Shown here in pieces: positions 1-11,331 of a stretch of 64,000 nucleotides of DNA. Below the pieces are notes generated by a model that was not told where the DNA came from, searched no databases, and saw only the letters and a list, made by a program, of their open reading frames with translations. Both the position numbers and the translations under genes were made by a program. This DNA is from Erythroxylum novogranatense (Eukaryota > Streptophyta > Magnoliopsida > Malpighiales > Erythroxylaceae), in contig CM057225.1 in NCBI GenBank assembly GCA_029891385.1, positions 76,719,887 to 76,783,886 of the forward strand. Direction: 5' to 3'. Each line of letters starts with the position of its first letter. Within the stretch, counting starts at the first letter, position 1.

Positions 1-2663
1 AAATTGTAAAGGAAAAAGACAGACAGATGATTTCTACTAATTGTGATCGGGAAATTATGGATTTGGTTGAAAAGATGTATATGGACACAGAAATGATAAA
101 AGAATGGGTAAATAGATAGAGATACAGTGGAGGTGTAACAATGATTTTGTCGTGTTTTGGGGACTGTGAATGCCCTATTATAGATTGTTTGAGGATAATA
201 AAGAGATACGTAACAATAAGAAGATGATATTGTATAAGCCAAATGGTTATGACCTTAAAGAGGTCAAGCTGACACATAAATGATATGAAAAAAAAGGATA
301 GCGATATATGAAAAGAGTTGTCACATTTAAGTCGATTTACCATTGGAAGTATTTATTGGACAGTAAAGTTGATCATGATTAATGAAACATATGTGAAAGA
401 TACATGAAAATCACAGAGGAGATGATCGGTGAATGATTAGAGTGGCTATAATCAGAAAGTTTATCTTTGGGTTAAAGTAAGACATAGGAGGACTGAGTGT
501 ACCTGTATGAGAAGAAATGAAAAATGATTATGGCCTCAGTCATTTATTTGAGGATTAGCATAAACGGAAAGGAGTCTTACGGAAGTCTGAATTGTATAGG
601 TTACTAATTGTTTTCTGGATAAAATGCTAAGGTATAGATTACTGAATAAGTGGTAAAGAAAGTGTTTATGTGACTGTCACAAGGAACCTTAGTGTAAGGA
701 ATGTTCTGATCTTTTAAATTATGGCATAAACTTGTTTTGATGGAGATAGTGCTTAAGAATGATTGAAAAGCAATTAGGGATACTAATTGGCTGATGAGAC
801 TTTCATGAACAGTATAAAGATGGTAGCAAGACTAATGGTCAAACGAAAAGAAGTATGGACGAAATCAAAAGTAAAATTAAGGTTATATGCACTGTGTGTA
901 CAGAAATGTAAAGTATCCAACAGCATGAGTGGAATTGATGGAAGTCCAAGTACGGATGACTAGGTATTGGCATACATCGATGTGAATGATAGGAAATCAA
1001 TTGAAAGGAGAAAATGAATAGAGACAAGAAGTCCTAAAGGAAAACTGACAATGACGTGATGTAGTGTTATCTTCATAAAGGGATTGTAAACACACTACTT
1101 GTGGACTCAATGAAAAAGTTGAATGATGTATGGTAAAGTCAACAAGACCCTAATAGGTAATTATGTGAGATAAGCAAATGGTAGTGACTATGATTATTGA
1201 CAGAATGCGTTTGAAAGTGTTTAACAGTGAAAAGTAAAAGAATAATGGAGGAATTTGATTCTGATGATGAGCATACCCTTGGAGAGGGGGGCAGTGTGAG
1301 ATGAACTGAGACTTTATGTTCAAACAGTATTAGATAAATTGAATTGACTTTGATAAATGGTATTGGTGTTATGATTGAAATTGTTTAAAGCCTTGGAGAC
1401 TTTAGATTCCTATAAGGATGCACTGTGTTAATTTGAGGAAAGAGACAGGCATAAATACCGACAATTCTGAAATGAACAGACAATTCTGCCTACTAAATTC
1501 AAATAGTAAATTGATAATGTTGCAATGAATAGATTACAGATATTGGGATTTCCAATGAATGTCAGGTAGGTTATGGCTGATTGTGAAGTATTTATGGAAA
1601 CTTGAGATACGGGATAAAGGTAAGGAATGGTTAAGAGTGCTGGAGTTAAAGTGGTGAGTCCTATAAGGAGTCTGAATATGCGAGTGAAATCGGAACAACA
1701 ATATTGAATGCTTCAAAGAATAAGTTGTGTACCCGATAAAAGTGATAGAACAAGAAAGTGAACAGTTAAAGCTAGACATTCTAGTAAGCATATGCGAAAA
1801 GTGAAATTGAAGAACTGTGGGTATAGAATGAAATGATTATTGATTCAAGTGCTTATAGGTTTGAATGTTCAACAGGAAAAAGGCTTGATTATGATCGTGT
1901 TATAGAGTTCTGATTTACTGTAGGAATATACTGCTACACTGCACAGTACCTAATGGGAGTTAAAGACTATAATGGATTTGAGACTGTGATGAGTGAGACA
2001 AAGAAAAGTGACTGAGGAAAACTGCATGGGTTAGCTAAAGTGGATCAGGATCGGATAAGTGAAACAGAGTAAAATGCATATCCGGGATAGAGTGCGTGAA
2101 CACTATAAAATAGTGAATTGTCTAAGGAGACTTGAATTTGAACAGAGAGTTGCTGGGATATAAAGAATGACTGCATTAGGTAAAGTATCACTGGTTGTAG
2201 TGAAATGGAACTAAATATCATTGTATTGGTACCAAAGGAATGTGAGGGATGAGATAAAGGAGGTTATGGTACGTATCACCTTGAAAGGATGTCTGGAATA
2301 CGTATTAGTCTGCATGTTGCTGGAGAAAAAGTATTGGATTGATAACGGGTTTGGAAATAAGGAATTGAGTCATAGCATCGGAACCAAAGTTAATGGCTAC
2401 TCTGAAAATGGCAAGTGAAATAGTATGATAGTAAGGTCACCAACTGACAGCCTTGTTAACTTCGCCTACTGTGATGAGTGATAATGAGTTAGCCAAATAA
2501 GTGACTGAACAACTGACTGAGTGTGGTTACTGTGACTTTTCGGAAAAAAAAAAGAATTATTGAAAGGAAAAGTGTATGGGACATGTAGGGTCATTTGATA
2601 ACGGTCATAGTGAACCGTTGACTGAGAATTTCGAGGACGAAATTTTTATAAGGAGGGGAGAAT
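1..2663 (+). other. Non-coding internal domain of gypsy element A (5' end outside window)
   Basis: This stretch lies directly upstream of a chromovirus-style 3' end (a TTTCGAGGACGAAATTTTTA stretch, a polypurine tract, then an LTR), so it is the internal region of an element whose 5' part is off the left edge. I could not find gag, protease, RT, RNase H or integrase motifs in any frame. The longest open frames are under 90 codons and unrelated to known domains. The plus strand is poor in C. It may be a pol region decayed past recognition, or the conserved non-coding core of a LARD-like non-autonomous element. I cannot decide between these by eye. Confidence 0.55.
2650..2663 (+). other. Polypurine tract of element A
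   Basis: The purine run AAGGAGGGGAGAA directly abuts the LTR start TGTAAC. This is where plus-strand DNA synthesis is primed in LTR retroelements. Elements B and C2 have equivalent tracts at the same place. Confidence 0.85.
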
Positions 2664-5650
2664 TGTAACATCTCACCCCCTACTGGAAGGGTAAAATAGT
2701 AAATTTGGCATAGGATGAGATGGATCGGAATGACTTAGGACTGTTCATGCATAATAGGATTGATACACAGTATCATTTGTGCACATGAAATAACTGTACA
2801 TGCATTCATGATTATTTCCCGGTATTAGGCCTAAACGGCATTTTATTGTGATTAACGTGGTTATTGGGTTTGAAAAATTATTCTGAGTGCGCCTTTGAGT
2901 GTTTTATATTTTAAGGGATTTTCAGGAATTTTTCTGAAATTTTTCGGCGAAAATTCCCAGACCGGAAAAATTGCCAAGTGGTGAACCGATTGATTTTCGG
3001 TATCGAAATTTGCTGTCCAAGGGCACTACAATATTGAGTATATTATTTCGGGCTTGAAATTGGAACTATTGGAATTGAATGGCTTAAAGATTTCCTTTAT
3101 TAGGTTTTCTTTTATTAAATGATATAAATGGTTAATGGATTTTGTCTTTTTCCCATTTTTATGCCAAGTGTCTAGATGACACCTCATCAACACACATAAT
3201 GTTTGGGTTGTTCTCGGTGCTTCTTCTAATTGAGTGAATAAAAAGATGATTTATTGCTTTATTATCTCCTTTCAGCTGAAACCTTCTTTTCCCCTTCTCC
3301 ATCTTTGGTTCTTCTTTAGTTGGTTGCCTCCTTATAAAAACATTGCTACTCTTCTTCACCTAAAACTAAGGCTCTTCTTTGTGATTTGTTGGCTTCCCTT
3401 GTGTGTTTAACAAGGAAAATATTCACCTTAAGCCTTGTGTAAGTGAGGGTCGTATGAGGTAGAAATTGGAATGTTTTGAAGTAAGTGAAGAAGTGAAGAA
3501 GAGGAAGCTTGATCGAGTAAGATTGGTGTTTATGTGTTGTTTTGTTAATTCAATGTATTATTTGTGATATTTATGAACCTAATTATATGGGAACTATGTT
3601 GGTATATGTGGGCATGTAATTGGTTTGTTTAATTGATGGTTGATTGAGAAAAGATGAATGAAATAGTATGTATAGTGTGTGATTGAAGTGTTTTAGCTTG
3701 ATTTGGATTGAATATTGATGATTAATTTTGCATGGAAAGGTAAGAGGTTAGTGCTGCCAATTTTAGTTAAAATGCTTAGGTGAAGGTATTGAAGAGGTAT
3801 TGGTCGAATTCCTAATTACTTAGGATGTTTGCTGGTTTAGAAATGGGGTGGAAATGGTATAGAAACCATAGAAGATGGTGTAGACATAAGTGCTGGAAAA
3901 TTTACTTTGACCTATTACACTGATTTTAGCATAACTCATTGTGTGGTTATGCAATTGAGGCACGATTTATGCCCACTGAAACTTTGGTTTGTTGGCTACA
4001 TTTTTGTGTGAAATAGGTGTTGTCCAATTTTAGCTTTAAGAGGTTGCAATATGGCTTGGAAAGTTACTGCTATTGACTGGAATGAATAGTACCCGAAACC
4101 ATACCCTAGAGTTTTACTAATTTTTCTAAATTAATTGAGAAGAAATTAGAACAAATGGACTAAATGAAAGTTGAAGCTTATTAAGTTATCTTTCCAATGC
4201 CACTAATTTTGCAATTTTTCGATATGTATAGTAGGAGTTATGGACTGATGACTATTGACTGTTTTCATGCATTGAATGAAACCTAGCTGGAATGTCAAAT
4301 TTGGTGCACATTATGATTTGGAGCAATTTTAGCAATTTATGTGAACTGAATTAGGGTGAGTGATCTTATGAAAAATTGTAGAAGAAGTGATTATCTTGAA
4401 AATGGTATATAGCATGCTATTTTTAGATAACAGAATTGGGACTTATGATTTTTCAAAGATTGGACAGAAGTTAGGTCAGGGACTGTTGAACAGGGCAGTA
4501 ACTTGCAGGACTGTTTTAAATTGGTTAATGATATATTTTTATTATGAACCCTTCATGAGAAGTGTAGTACTGTGTTTTATCTTTTCATGGGTATAAAGTA
4601 TGCAATTTTTCGACATTTGTACAAGGAGTTATACTGTTTGAAAAAATTACTGTCCAATTTGAGTACTTTCAGGGGCAGCAGCCTTCTCTGAATTGTTTGA
4701 CCTAGTTAGCCACTGAATTTGAATTTAGACTGTTCATGAAAGTTGTAGATTACATTGTGATCTTACTGGGAAAATTTATTGTGTAATTTTTGGCAAAGGA
4801 AATGGGAAGTTATTGAATTTACAAAATACTGCACTGGTTAGGAACTCATTGACTGGACAGAAACTTTGACTGGATTTATCCCTGAATACTGTACTGACCG
4901 GGCCTCGAGCCCGAGGGGAGAAATCCCTGACGCGTCCCCACTGAATACTGACTGAGCACTTGGGCACAACACTGAATAATTGGAAAGAGTCACATATGCA
5001 TTGCATTCACATGAATGACTGTTTTGTGAAAATTACTGATTTCGTGATGGCATGATTTACTGTAAACTGTTACATGTTACTGCAAATTATTATTTAATGC
5101 TGTAAATTGTTATGTTACTGCTAATTGCATACTACTGTATTATGTAGTATGCCATGTGCGTAATGCATGATTTGAGTGAACCATCGATGATGGTTTCTCA
5201 CTGAGTTCGCAAAACTCACCCAAAATTTGCATCTATTTTCAGGTCCTGAAGAATACCCCGGTTGACACGGGAGTATGTCTACTGTAGGCAAGTAAAGGAT
5301 AGAGGTCGGGATCAATCCGTGTCTGCATTAGTGTCTTATCAAATTGTGTTCCGCAATCACTGTATAACAATGCTTTGTATTTCTACTGAGCCCATTGTGG
5401 TTTTAATGTTTTACTCATTGACTGATTGTAAATTATTCTTGGATGACTGTAATAACTGAAACTGGTTTATTATGAACATGGGTTTTAGTTACTTACTGTT
5501 TTTGCCGCGCTAACGTGGAATCAATGGCTTCAAGAAAAAAAATGTATACTGGGTTTTAATCGACTGATGTAGTACGCCACCCTCGCGGGGCACGGATTCG
5601 GATATCACCAACGATATCGGGTTCGGGTCACTCGGGAGTGGGGTGTTACA
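2664..5650 (+). repeat. 3' LTR of element A (2,987 bp, TGTAAC...GTTACA)
   Basis: The LTR starts with TGTAACATC right after the polypurine tract and ends with GGTGTTACA, giving inverted ends TGTAAC/GTTACA. The five bases after it (AAGTT, 5651-5655) should be one copy of the target duplication. The other copy is outside the window. The reverse complement of its last ~100 bp matches the left end of solo LTR A2 (56717), so both belong to one family. It contains candidate splice donors (GTAAGT at 3481, GTAAGA near 3517) and a hairpin-CTCACCC-CAG|G module at 5203-5242. It is about 1.2 kb shorter than A2 and lacks the GC palindrome cassette, so it probably carries an internal deletion. Confidence 0.9.
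5179..5242 (+). promoter_or_regulatory. Conserved LTR hairpin / CTCACCC / pyrimidine tract / CAG module (A)
   Basis: A first dyad, AACCATCGATGATGGTT, is followed by GAGTT-cgcaa-AACTC (5203-5217), CACCC, a T-rich run and CAG|GTCC ending at 5242. Its equivalent is present in every other LTR of the window. It looks like a 3' splice acceptor preceded by a small stem-loop. Confidence 0.6.
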
Positions 5651-5868
5651 AAGTTAGTGACTATTTTGGATAGCTTATTAAGCATATCAACATTGAGCAT
5701 CCTTATGTATTTTGTTTTATGCTTTGTTATGTGTTGTGTTATGTTAGCAAGGCTTGTTCCATCTCTTGGAAATTGTAATGACATAAAGAATTGAAGTTCC
5801 TTTTGTATATGAGTGTGTTTAACTTTTAGTTAGAATGAATGTGCATGTGTTAGTATGGAATGTGCAAA
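5651..5868 (+). repeat. Fragment of an old B-like LTR hosting element A
   Basis: From the base after element A, the sequence aligns by eye with 9713 onward in the B LTR: AAGTTAGT.ACTA, then TTTGGA, AAGCATAT and GAGCAT in the same order. It is clearly more diverged than the two B LTRs are from each other. It is the downstream part of the LTR that element A landed in. Confidence 0.65.
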
Positions 5869-6181
5869 TGTTGGGAGCCGGGTTTCGAAAATTGGGATCT
5901 AGCCGCGGTGAGCCAGTCATTCACCGCGGCGCTTCCCTTGGGAGTTCGTCGCGGCGTGGATGCTGGCCATTTGCCGTAGCATGTCCCATGAGAGTCATGC
6001 GATGAAGCCAGAGTTGACCATGGCGAACCCTCTCTCGCGAGGCGTCCTTGCCAGTGAACCTGCCTTTTCTTTCTCACGATCTTATAAATTTGAATGTTTT
6101 CGACCCCTTTCCCCCTCGCGATCCTTACTCGATGACCCCGAGTGGTCGCATCGGGATAGGAAACAGGACCCGGGCCTAACA
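5869..6181. other. GC-rich 313-bp segment bounded by TGTTGG...CTAACA
   Basis: A sharp GC-rich island within AT-rich DNA. It starts TGTTGGGAGCC, ends GGGCCTAACA and contains inverted GCCGCGG/CCGCGGC motifs (near 5902-5933). The ends resemble those of LTR H and E, but the flanks (GCAAA and CTAAT) do not match, so it is not a clean insertion. It may be a rearranged LTR remnant. An open frame on the minus strand across it has no recognisable domain. Confidence 0.35.
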
Positions 6182-8124
6182 CTAATTATGTTGGTTAATT
6201 AGGATACGATGTTAGTCCATTCACCCTAGGAATTTACCATACTTATTTATAATTTTATACCAATCAAATAAGTGGCATCATTAGTACATTTTCATGAGAA
6301 TGATTAGTTAAAACAATAAGGTAGGCAAAATTTTGTGTGAAAAAAAGTTGTATAACTAAAATAACTATTTTGCTAGCCTTTGGGTTATGAATAGAGCTAA
6401 TAGCCAGTTAAGAATCTGATGTAGCTGAGTAACCAGATTGACAAGCATCATAAATGTGTGCCTTGGTGTAAAAAGGCTATAATGACATTCTAACCAAGTA
6501 GTTTAATAACAATATGACTTAGTTGAGTAACTAGATCGACATTGATCACAAATGTTTGCCTCTGTGTTAAAGACTAGGTTCATGTCCTTAAAGAAAAATA
6601 AAAAAAAGTTTTCAAATAAAAAGCTACCAAACTTGTTAATAGCCTAATTTTTCATGAAAGCCTACTGAGGAATAGCCACACTTTTGTTTTAATTGAATGA
6701 TTATCAATATATGTGTGCAAATGATAGGAGTGAATATACTCAACATTAAAATTTTGATTAGCTTGTATGTTGAGTCCAAGGTGCTTAGATGCAAATTTTG
6801 CATGTTAATACACTTGATCACTTTCAATTCATCACTCAAACATTTATCATTCTTTCTCCTAGGATTGTACACTCACAATTTCCTAGTTCTCATTCAACCA
6901 TTCCCAAATCATCACTTACATACTCTGAATAACATTACATTCATGAGAACATCTTTATATCATTATCAATTCATAATTTATACTTGTCCTTGAAAATTTT
7001 TCATGATCAAAGACCTCTTATAACACACATACAATTGTTGTTTTAAATATGGAATTTCAACAAGCTAGATTTATACATTCACCAAACTTTTTCCAACAAT
7101 ATATAGTCATACATTTACCCAATTCTCATTCATAATTACCCTAGGTTCTTCAATTCTTATTCATCCATACCTTATACACATTTCTCATGTTTTGAGGATT
7201 ATGTTTTCATTGAAAGAACTCAATTATTCCTTAAACAAATCATAATTTTTCAGATTTGAACTCAATTATATCAAAACACTCCATTATTTAGGCTACGACT
7301 TAAATTAATTACATAAACTTATCAAGGTATCTTCTATCTAAACTATTTCATAGAAGCATTAATAAGACATCAATAATCATTTTTCATGTTTTATACTTGG
7401 ACTAATTCAAGCTCTAAAGTCCCCAAAGATTAGGAAATAATATAAGGTTCCTACACAGGGGTCTGTCATAGGCATTATTAGGGAAACAAGTATAACTCAA
7501 GCTCCAGTAACTATTTTATCAAGACACTTTCACAGGGGTCAAGCTAAGACCTATATTTATAACGTTCATTTTTTGAGTTTCTTCAAATTCAAGATCTAAA
7601 TATATGTAAAATAGATCAAAATAGGAAGATGAAATTGGAAACATAATTTCAACCTACAAATCTAATTTTCCAGATTTAAGAACACTTAAATAACACCTAT
7701 CTATACCATGAATTCTTCATCAATTATACCTCAAATCCTAACTTAAATCATCCTTACAACAATACTCAACTTACTGTTTTTATACATGCAAAAACAGAAC
7801 AGAAAAGTACCTAACTTCATATAAAAATTTCCAACACAATTAATCATTAACATCATATATAATTCATCCTAATTCATCATCATCATCAATTCTCTATCAT
7901 AGCATTAAATAAACACTAATCATTTACTTAAATGTTTAACTTCAATTCTAACTTAAAAGATCAAGCCAATCTAGTACACCAAGTAAATAGAAACATCACA
8001 CATTCAAGATAAATCTTAGATAGATTTTGGCTAGGCTTAGTAAGGCAACTTCAAGCTGATCTTTTACGTAACTTTGTGAGGCTAAAACATGGATTATTTG
8101 TACAACAATTAGGCATAACCATAA
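6182..8124 (-). repeat. Degenerate AT-rich repeat, probable old LTR hosting C1
   Basis: No coding capacity is visible. The later part (about 7,600-8,100) has the runs of ATCATCA, CCAATC and TTCAAC seen in the TGTARC-type LTRs on their minus strand. The sequence on the far side of C1 (40863 onward) carries CACTTGGCATTTTTCCTA, which matches CACTTGACATTTTTCCTA inside C1. C1 therefore seems to lie in an older relative of itself. The bases 8120-8124 (CATAA) are the left target duplication of C1. The boundaries of the host repeat are not defined. Confidence 0.4.
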
Positions 8125-8267
8125 TGTAGCGCCTCCTTACCGCATGGTACACACCAGGTGTTGGGTCCCAAAATTTTTTATTTTATTTTATTTTATTTGA
8201 ATCAATTATTTATTGATTTATTGATTTATTCGTTAATGATTCTTTATTTTGCCTTAATTGTTTTAAT

Positions 8268-8275
8268 TATAAATA
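8268..8275 (+). promoter_or_regulatory. TATA box candidate, B 5' LTR
   Basis: TATAAATA lies 110 bp into the LTR, ahead of the purine-rich leader and the donor-like site at 8732. The 3' LTR keeps the same box. It is the best candidate for the LTR promoter. A second TATAAA at 9581 is an alternative. Confidence 0.45.
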
Positions 8276-8731
8276 TAGATTTTGTTGAGCCTTGGGATTA
8301 GCATGTATGATTTGGAATTAGAATTTTGAAGTTAAAGTGAAGGGTTAGAATTAATTGGATTAATTGGTAGTAGGCTTGTGATATGTGTAGAGCCATATGA
8401 GACAAAATAAGGGCTTATTGGATGGAATGGGCTTTAGGAATAAATGAATAAGAAGAAGGAAGAGAGCCCATTAGAGTTGCTTGTAAGAGGATAAGGGAGA
8501 GCTCAAAACTATGTAGTTTTGAGAGAGGGCTTTAAGTTGGGAATTAAAAGAGTTAAATTGTTAAGAGAAGAGAAGAGAAGGAAGTAAGTGTCGTAGAGCC
8601 AAAGGAAAGAAGAGAAGAAAATCGTGAGCAAGGAAGCAAGAGGGTTTCGGTCAAGAGAGGAAGGAGACCCGTAGGAGGCTTGAAGGGAGGAAGAAAGAAG
8701 AGGAAAAAGAAGAGAAATCAACTTATTAAAG

Positions 8732-9637
8732 GTTAGTTCCATCTTTGCTTAAGTTGGGTTTAAGAATGGTGTAGGATGGGAGTTAGGGTTTGTGTAGAGA
8801 TTGAGGAAAGATAGAGGAAAAGGTGAGATCTATGGATTTCAGGGATTTCTAAGCTAAGGTCTTGGGTATTCTAGCTTAAATGTCCTATGGGTAGGTTAGG
8901 TTTAAAGTTTATTTTCATCTTTTCTTGATTTATGAATATTATGACTTTCTTTCAAAATGTATTTATTGAATGAAGTATGATTTAATTGAAGGAACTAAAG
9001 AAAACCCCACTCAAGACAAGCAGGAAGGGCAATCTTGAATTCGGATTTCTACGATAGGTGGGTAACATTTTTATAGTTGTTGAGTAATGGGAAAATGCCC
9101 TAGGTGTGCTATCTTTGTTAATTGTGAGTATATTGAAAGTGTATTTCCCTTGATTTGAATGAAAAGAACGAAACTATGTTGATTTGATACAATGGAAGAA
9201 GCATAAAATGCTATTTTTGTTTTTGAATATGTGAGCATAAATTGGTTGTGATTGGGCAAGAGAGAACCTATATCGTTAGTCACGTGCACGTTGACCCCCC
9301 TAGCCTTCTCCCGGCAGCTCGCTTGTGGCCCACGAGATCCAAAAATGGACTCGTTGTGTTTACGATAAACTTCGGTTTATTCATTGTGTTTATGGAACTC
9401 TCGAGCCAAATGTGTGCATTCCATCATTTATTTGTGTTTATAATGCATAATATGTGTTTGATTGATATGAACTCTCATGTTATGCTTATGTGATGATTTT
9501 GGATTATTTGAGCTTTATATAATAAATTGCTATTGTTTCGGATTCTTAATGATTTGTTGTGTGACTCTTTACCCGATGGCTATAAACGTGTTAGCCACTG
9601 AGTCGTGTTAGCTCACCCCCCATTCTCCCTCCTCAAG
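8732..9637 (+). other. Putative LTR-internal intron (B 5' LTR)
   Basis: The donor AAAG|GTTAGT at 8732 is followed, about 0.9 kb later, by hairpin arms GGCTA/TAGCC, CTCACCCCCC, a pyrimidine run and AG at 9636-9637. In the 3' LTR the same acceptor is a better CTCAG|GTGC (17545-17547) with its donor at 16644. Nine other LTRs in this window show the same donor-acceptor layout. Splicing is inferred, not shown. Confidence 0.4.
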
Positions 9638-10450
9638 TGCAAATTCTAGCTGATCGCGGAACCTTGCAAGGCATCGGGCATCACTCCAAGAAATTTTAGC
9701 TACTTTTGCATTAAGTTAGTAACTAGCTTTTGGAATGGCTTTATAAGCATATTGAACATGGAGCATCTCACACATCTTGTATTTTGTATTTGACTTTGAT
9801 GGATATGCTGATATGTAATTAAAGCCATGCTTGAACTTTGTTATGATTTGGAAAGAGAAGGAGAGCTTTAGTACTCTCTTCATGTGAGTTTGTTGAAGTG
9901 GGATGTAGTGCTGAAATTTATGGGTATGTTGTGTTTTCTGCAGTTTCTGAGTTGATATAGGTCATCTGGGATTATTATGACTCCTTGATGGTATTAGGCG
10001 AGCTATAGAGCTCCTCCAGGATGTTTTATGGATTAATTTTGATGTGTTGATTGGTAGGTGTGGTTGTTAGAATTAAATGCAGGTGCTGTCAAATTGACAG
10101 ATCTTAGGCTGAAGCTTCGAGTCTACTTTTGACCCTTATAGAGTTAGAATATAGGTCGGTGATCTTCATGAAAGTTGTAGATAATTCTTTTACCTTTTCA
10201 TAGACACTAAGTTTGTTAAAGTTGGAGTTCTAGGTGAAAAGCTATGGAGGTCGCAAGTTCTGGTGCTGTTTGTGGAGAGCTAGTCGATCTGTCTTAGTGG
10301 AAACTTTTGATTCCCGTAGAGTCCGAGCTAGCTTGTGAGTCCTTCTTGGAAAATATAGATTTTTCTTCTAGCTTTTCAACACTTCCAACCGTGTCTGATT
10401 TGGAGCTCGGAGTCAAAAGTTATGAGAGATAAAAGTCAGATAGGTCGGAT

Positions 10451-10530
10451 CGCGAGGCTGGTAGCCCAAGCGCTCGCCCGCATGGGCGAGCGCCTAATTG
10501 CTCGGCATGCCGAGCAATTGTGGGATTTGG
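10451..10530 (+). repeat. GC-rich palindrome cassette, B 5' LTR
   Basis: Two perfect dyads lie side by side. One is a 10-bp stem with a 4-nt loop (GCGCTCGCCC, arms 10470-10479 and 10484-10493). The other is a 24-bp uninterrupted palindrome at 10496-10519 centred on GGCATGCC. The same interval in the 3' LTR is unalignable although its flanks are nearly identical. Confidence 0.85.
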
Positions 10531-11108
10531 GGTCGGTTCCTGGCCGACCGACCCCTCTTCCTTCTTTTGGCCATAACTTGTTGTGTAGACCTCCGATTGA
10601 CCCCATTTTCGAAGCGATAGATCCTTAAGAGATTTTTATATCTTTACAAACTTGATTTATCAGTTTTTATTTTAAATTGAAAAATGTGGTTTGAAACCAA
10701 GTGTGGAGGTCGGCTGATCAAGTCTGAATATACTTTACAAATTTTAAAATATCTTGAGCTAGAGAGCTCTGATCGAGGTGATTCTTGTTTTAAATTAAAC
10801 TAGAGACATAAACCTATAAGTTTTATGAAGGAGCCGACTGACAATTAAGCCTTTAAGATTTTCAAATTCTGACCTGAAGTCGGTAGTGCTCAATTTTGGC
10901 TATTTTCTTTGAAATAGCATTTTTGCCATAACTTCTTCATTTCAAATCCAAATTGAGCGTTTTCAGTGGTGTTGAAACCGTGAGAGCGTAAGGAACATAT
11001 TTTCTTATAAAGCCAATCCCAAATTTTCTATTAAAAGTTTCTCTCATTGTGGTTGGTTTGTGTTCGGTTTTGGGTCCTCTATGCTTATGTGTGGTTGTGT
11101 GGTCCGAA

Positions 11109-11136
11109 TGTTGGACCTCGACGACGGGATCCAACA
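11109..11136 (+). other. U5-terminal hairpin of B
   Basis: TGTTGGA (11109-11115) pairs with TCCAACA (11130-11136), the last bases of the LTR. The left arm repeats the LTR's own first six bases, so the terminal motif occurs a third time just before the PBS. The 3' LTR keeps it at 19026-19053. Confidence 0.7.
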
Positions 11137-11141
11137 TTGTT

Positions 11142-11153
11142 TGGTATCAGAGC
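11142..11153 (+). other. Primer-binding site of B (initiator tRNA-Met type)
   Basis: TGGTATCAGAGC starts five bases after the 5' LTR. It is complementary to the 3' end of plant initiator methionyl-tRNA and is the usual PBS of Ty3/gypsy elements. Confidence 0.92.
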
Positions 11154-11331
11154 CTAGGTTTCACTCCTAGGCTTAGAGTGCATAGTAGGGAAATTATTTT
11201 TTTATGTGATTAACTGTTTTCATTATGAATTGATGGTTTGTATTAAGTGACATGCATATCATACATACATATAGAAACTAGATTTAAAAAGGGTTGTAGC
11301 TAATCATGAATATTTTCATTGAAGGAGCAAG

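Larger units (their letters stand above)
8159..11136 (+). repeat. 5' LTR of element B (2,978 bp)
   Basis: It starts TGTTGGGTCCC and ends GGATCCAACA immediately before the PBS. In order it holds: a TATAAATA box (8268-8275); a long purine-rich tract (about 8,450-8,730); a donor-like AAAG|GTTAGT (8731-8737); a conserved CCTTCTCCCGGC block (about 9,305); a hairpin/CTCACC/pyrimidine module (9578-9637); several CATGAAAGTTGTAGA-type modules (10160-10430); a GC palindrome cassette (10451-10530); and a terminal hairpin. The antisense frame over the purine tract (8509-8742) is also open in the 3' LTR, but it is a composition effect. Confidence 0.95.

Noticed and set aside
5869..6181. A small complete LTR or TRIM element
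   Set aside because: It has TG...CA ends, but the flanking pentamers (GCAAA, CTAAT) differ and no PBS or sister copy is seen.
5850..6182. 110-codon minus-strand frame
   Set aside because: Open by chance through a GC-rich segment. No domain, no conservation in other copies.
8509..8742. 77-codon minus-strand frame, repeated at 16421-16654
   Set aside because: It is the antisense of the purine-rich LTR leader, present twice only because the LTR is duplicated. Serine/leucine-rich composition, no domain.
11142..11153. tRNA gene fragment
   Set aside because: Only the 12-nt complement of the tRNA 3' end is present, directly after an LTR. It is a primer-binding site.
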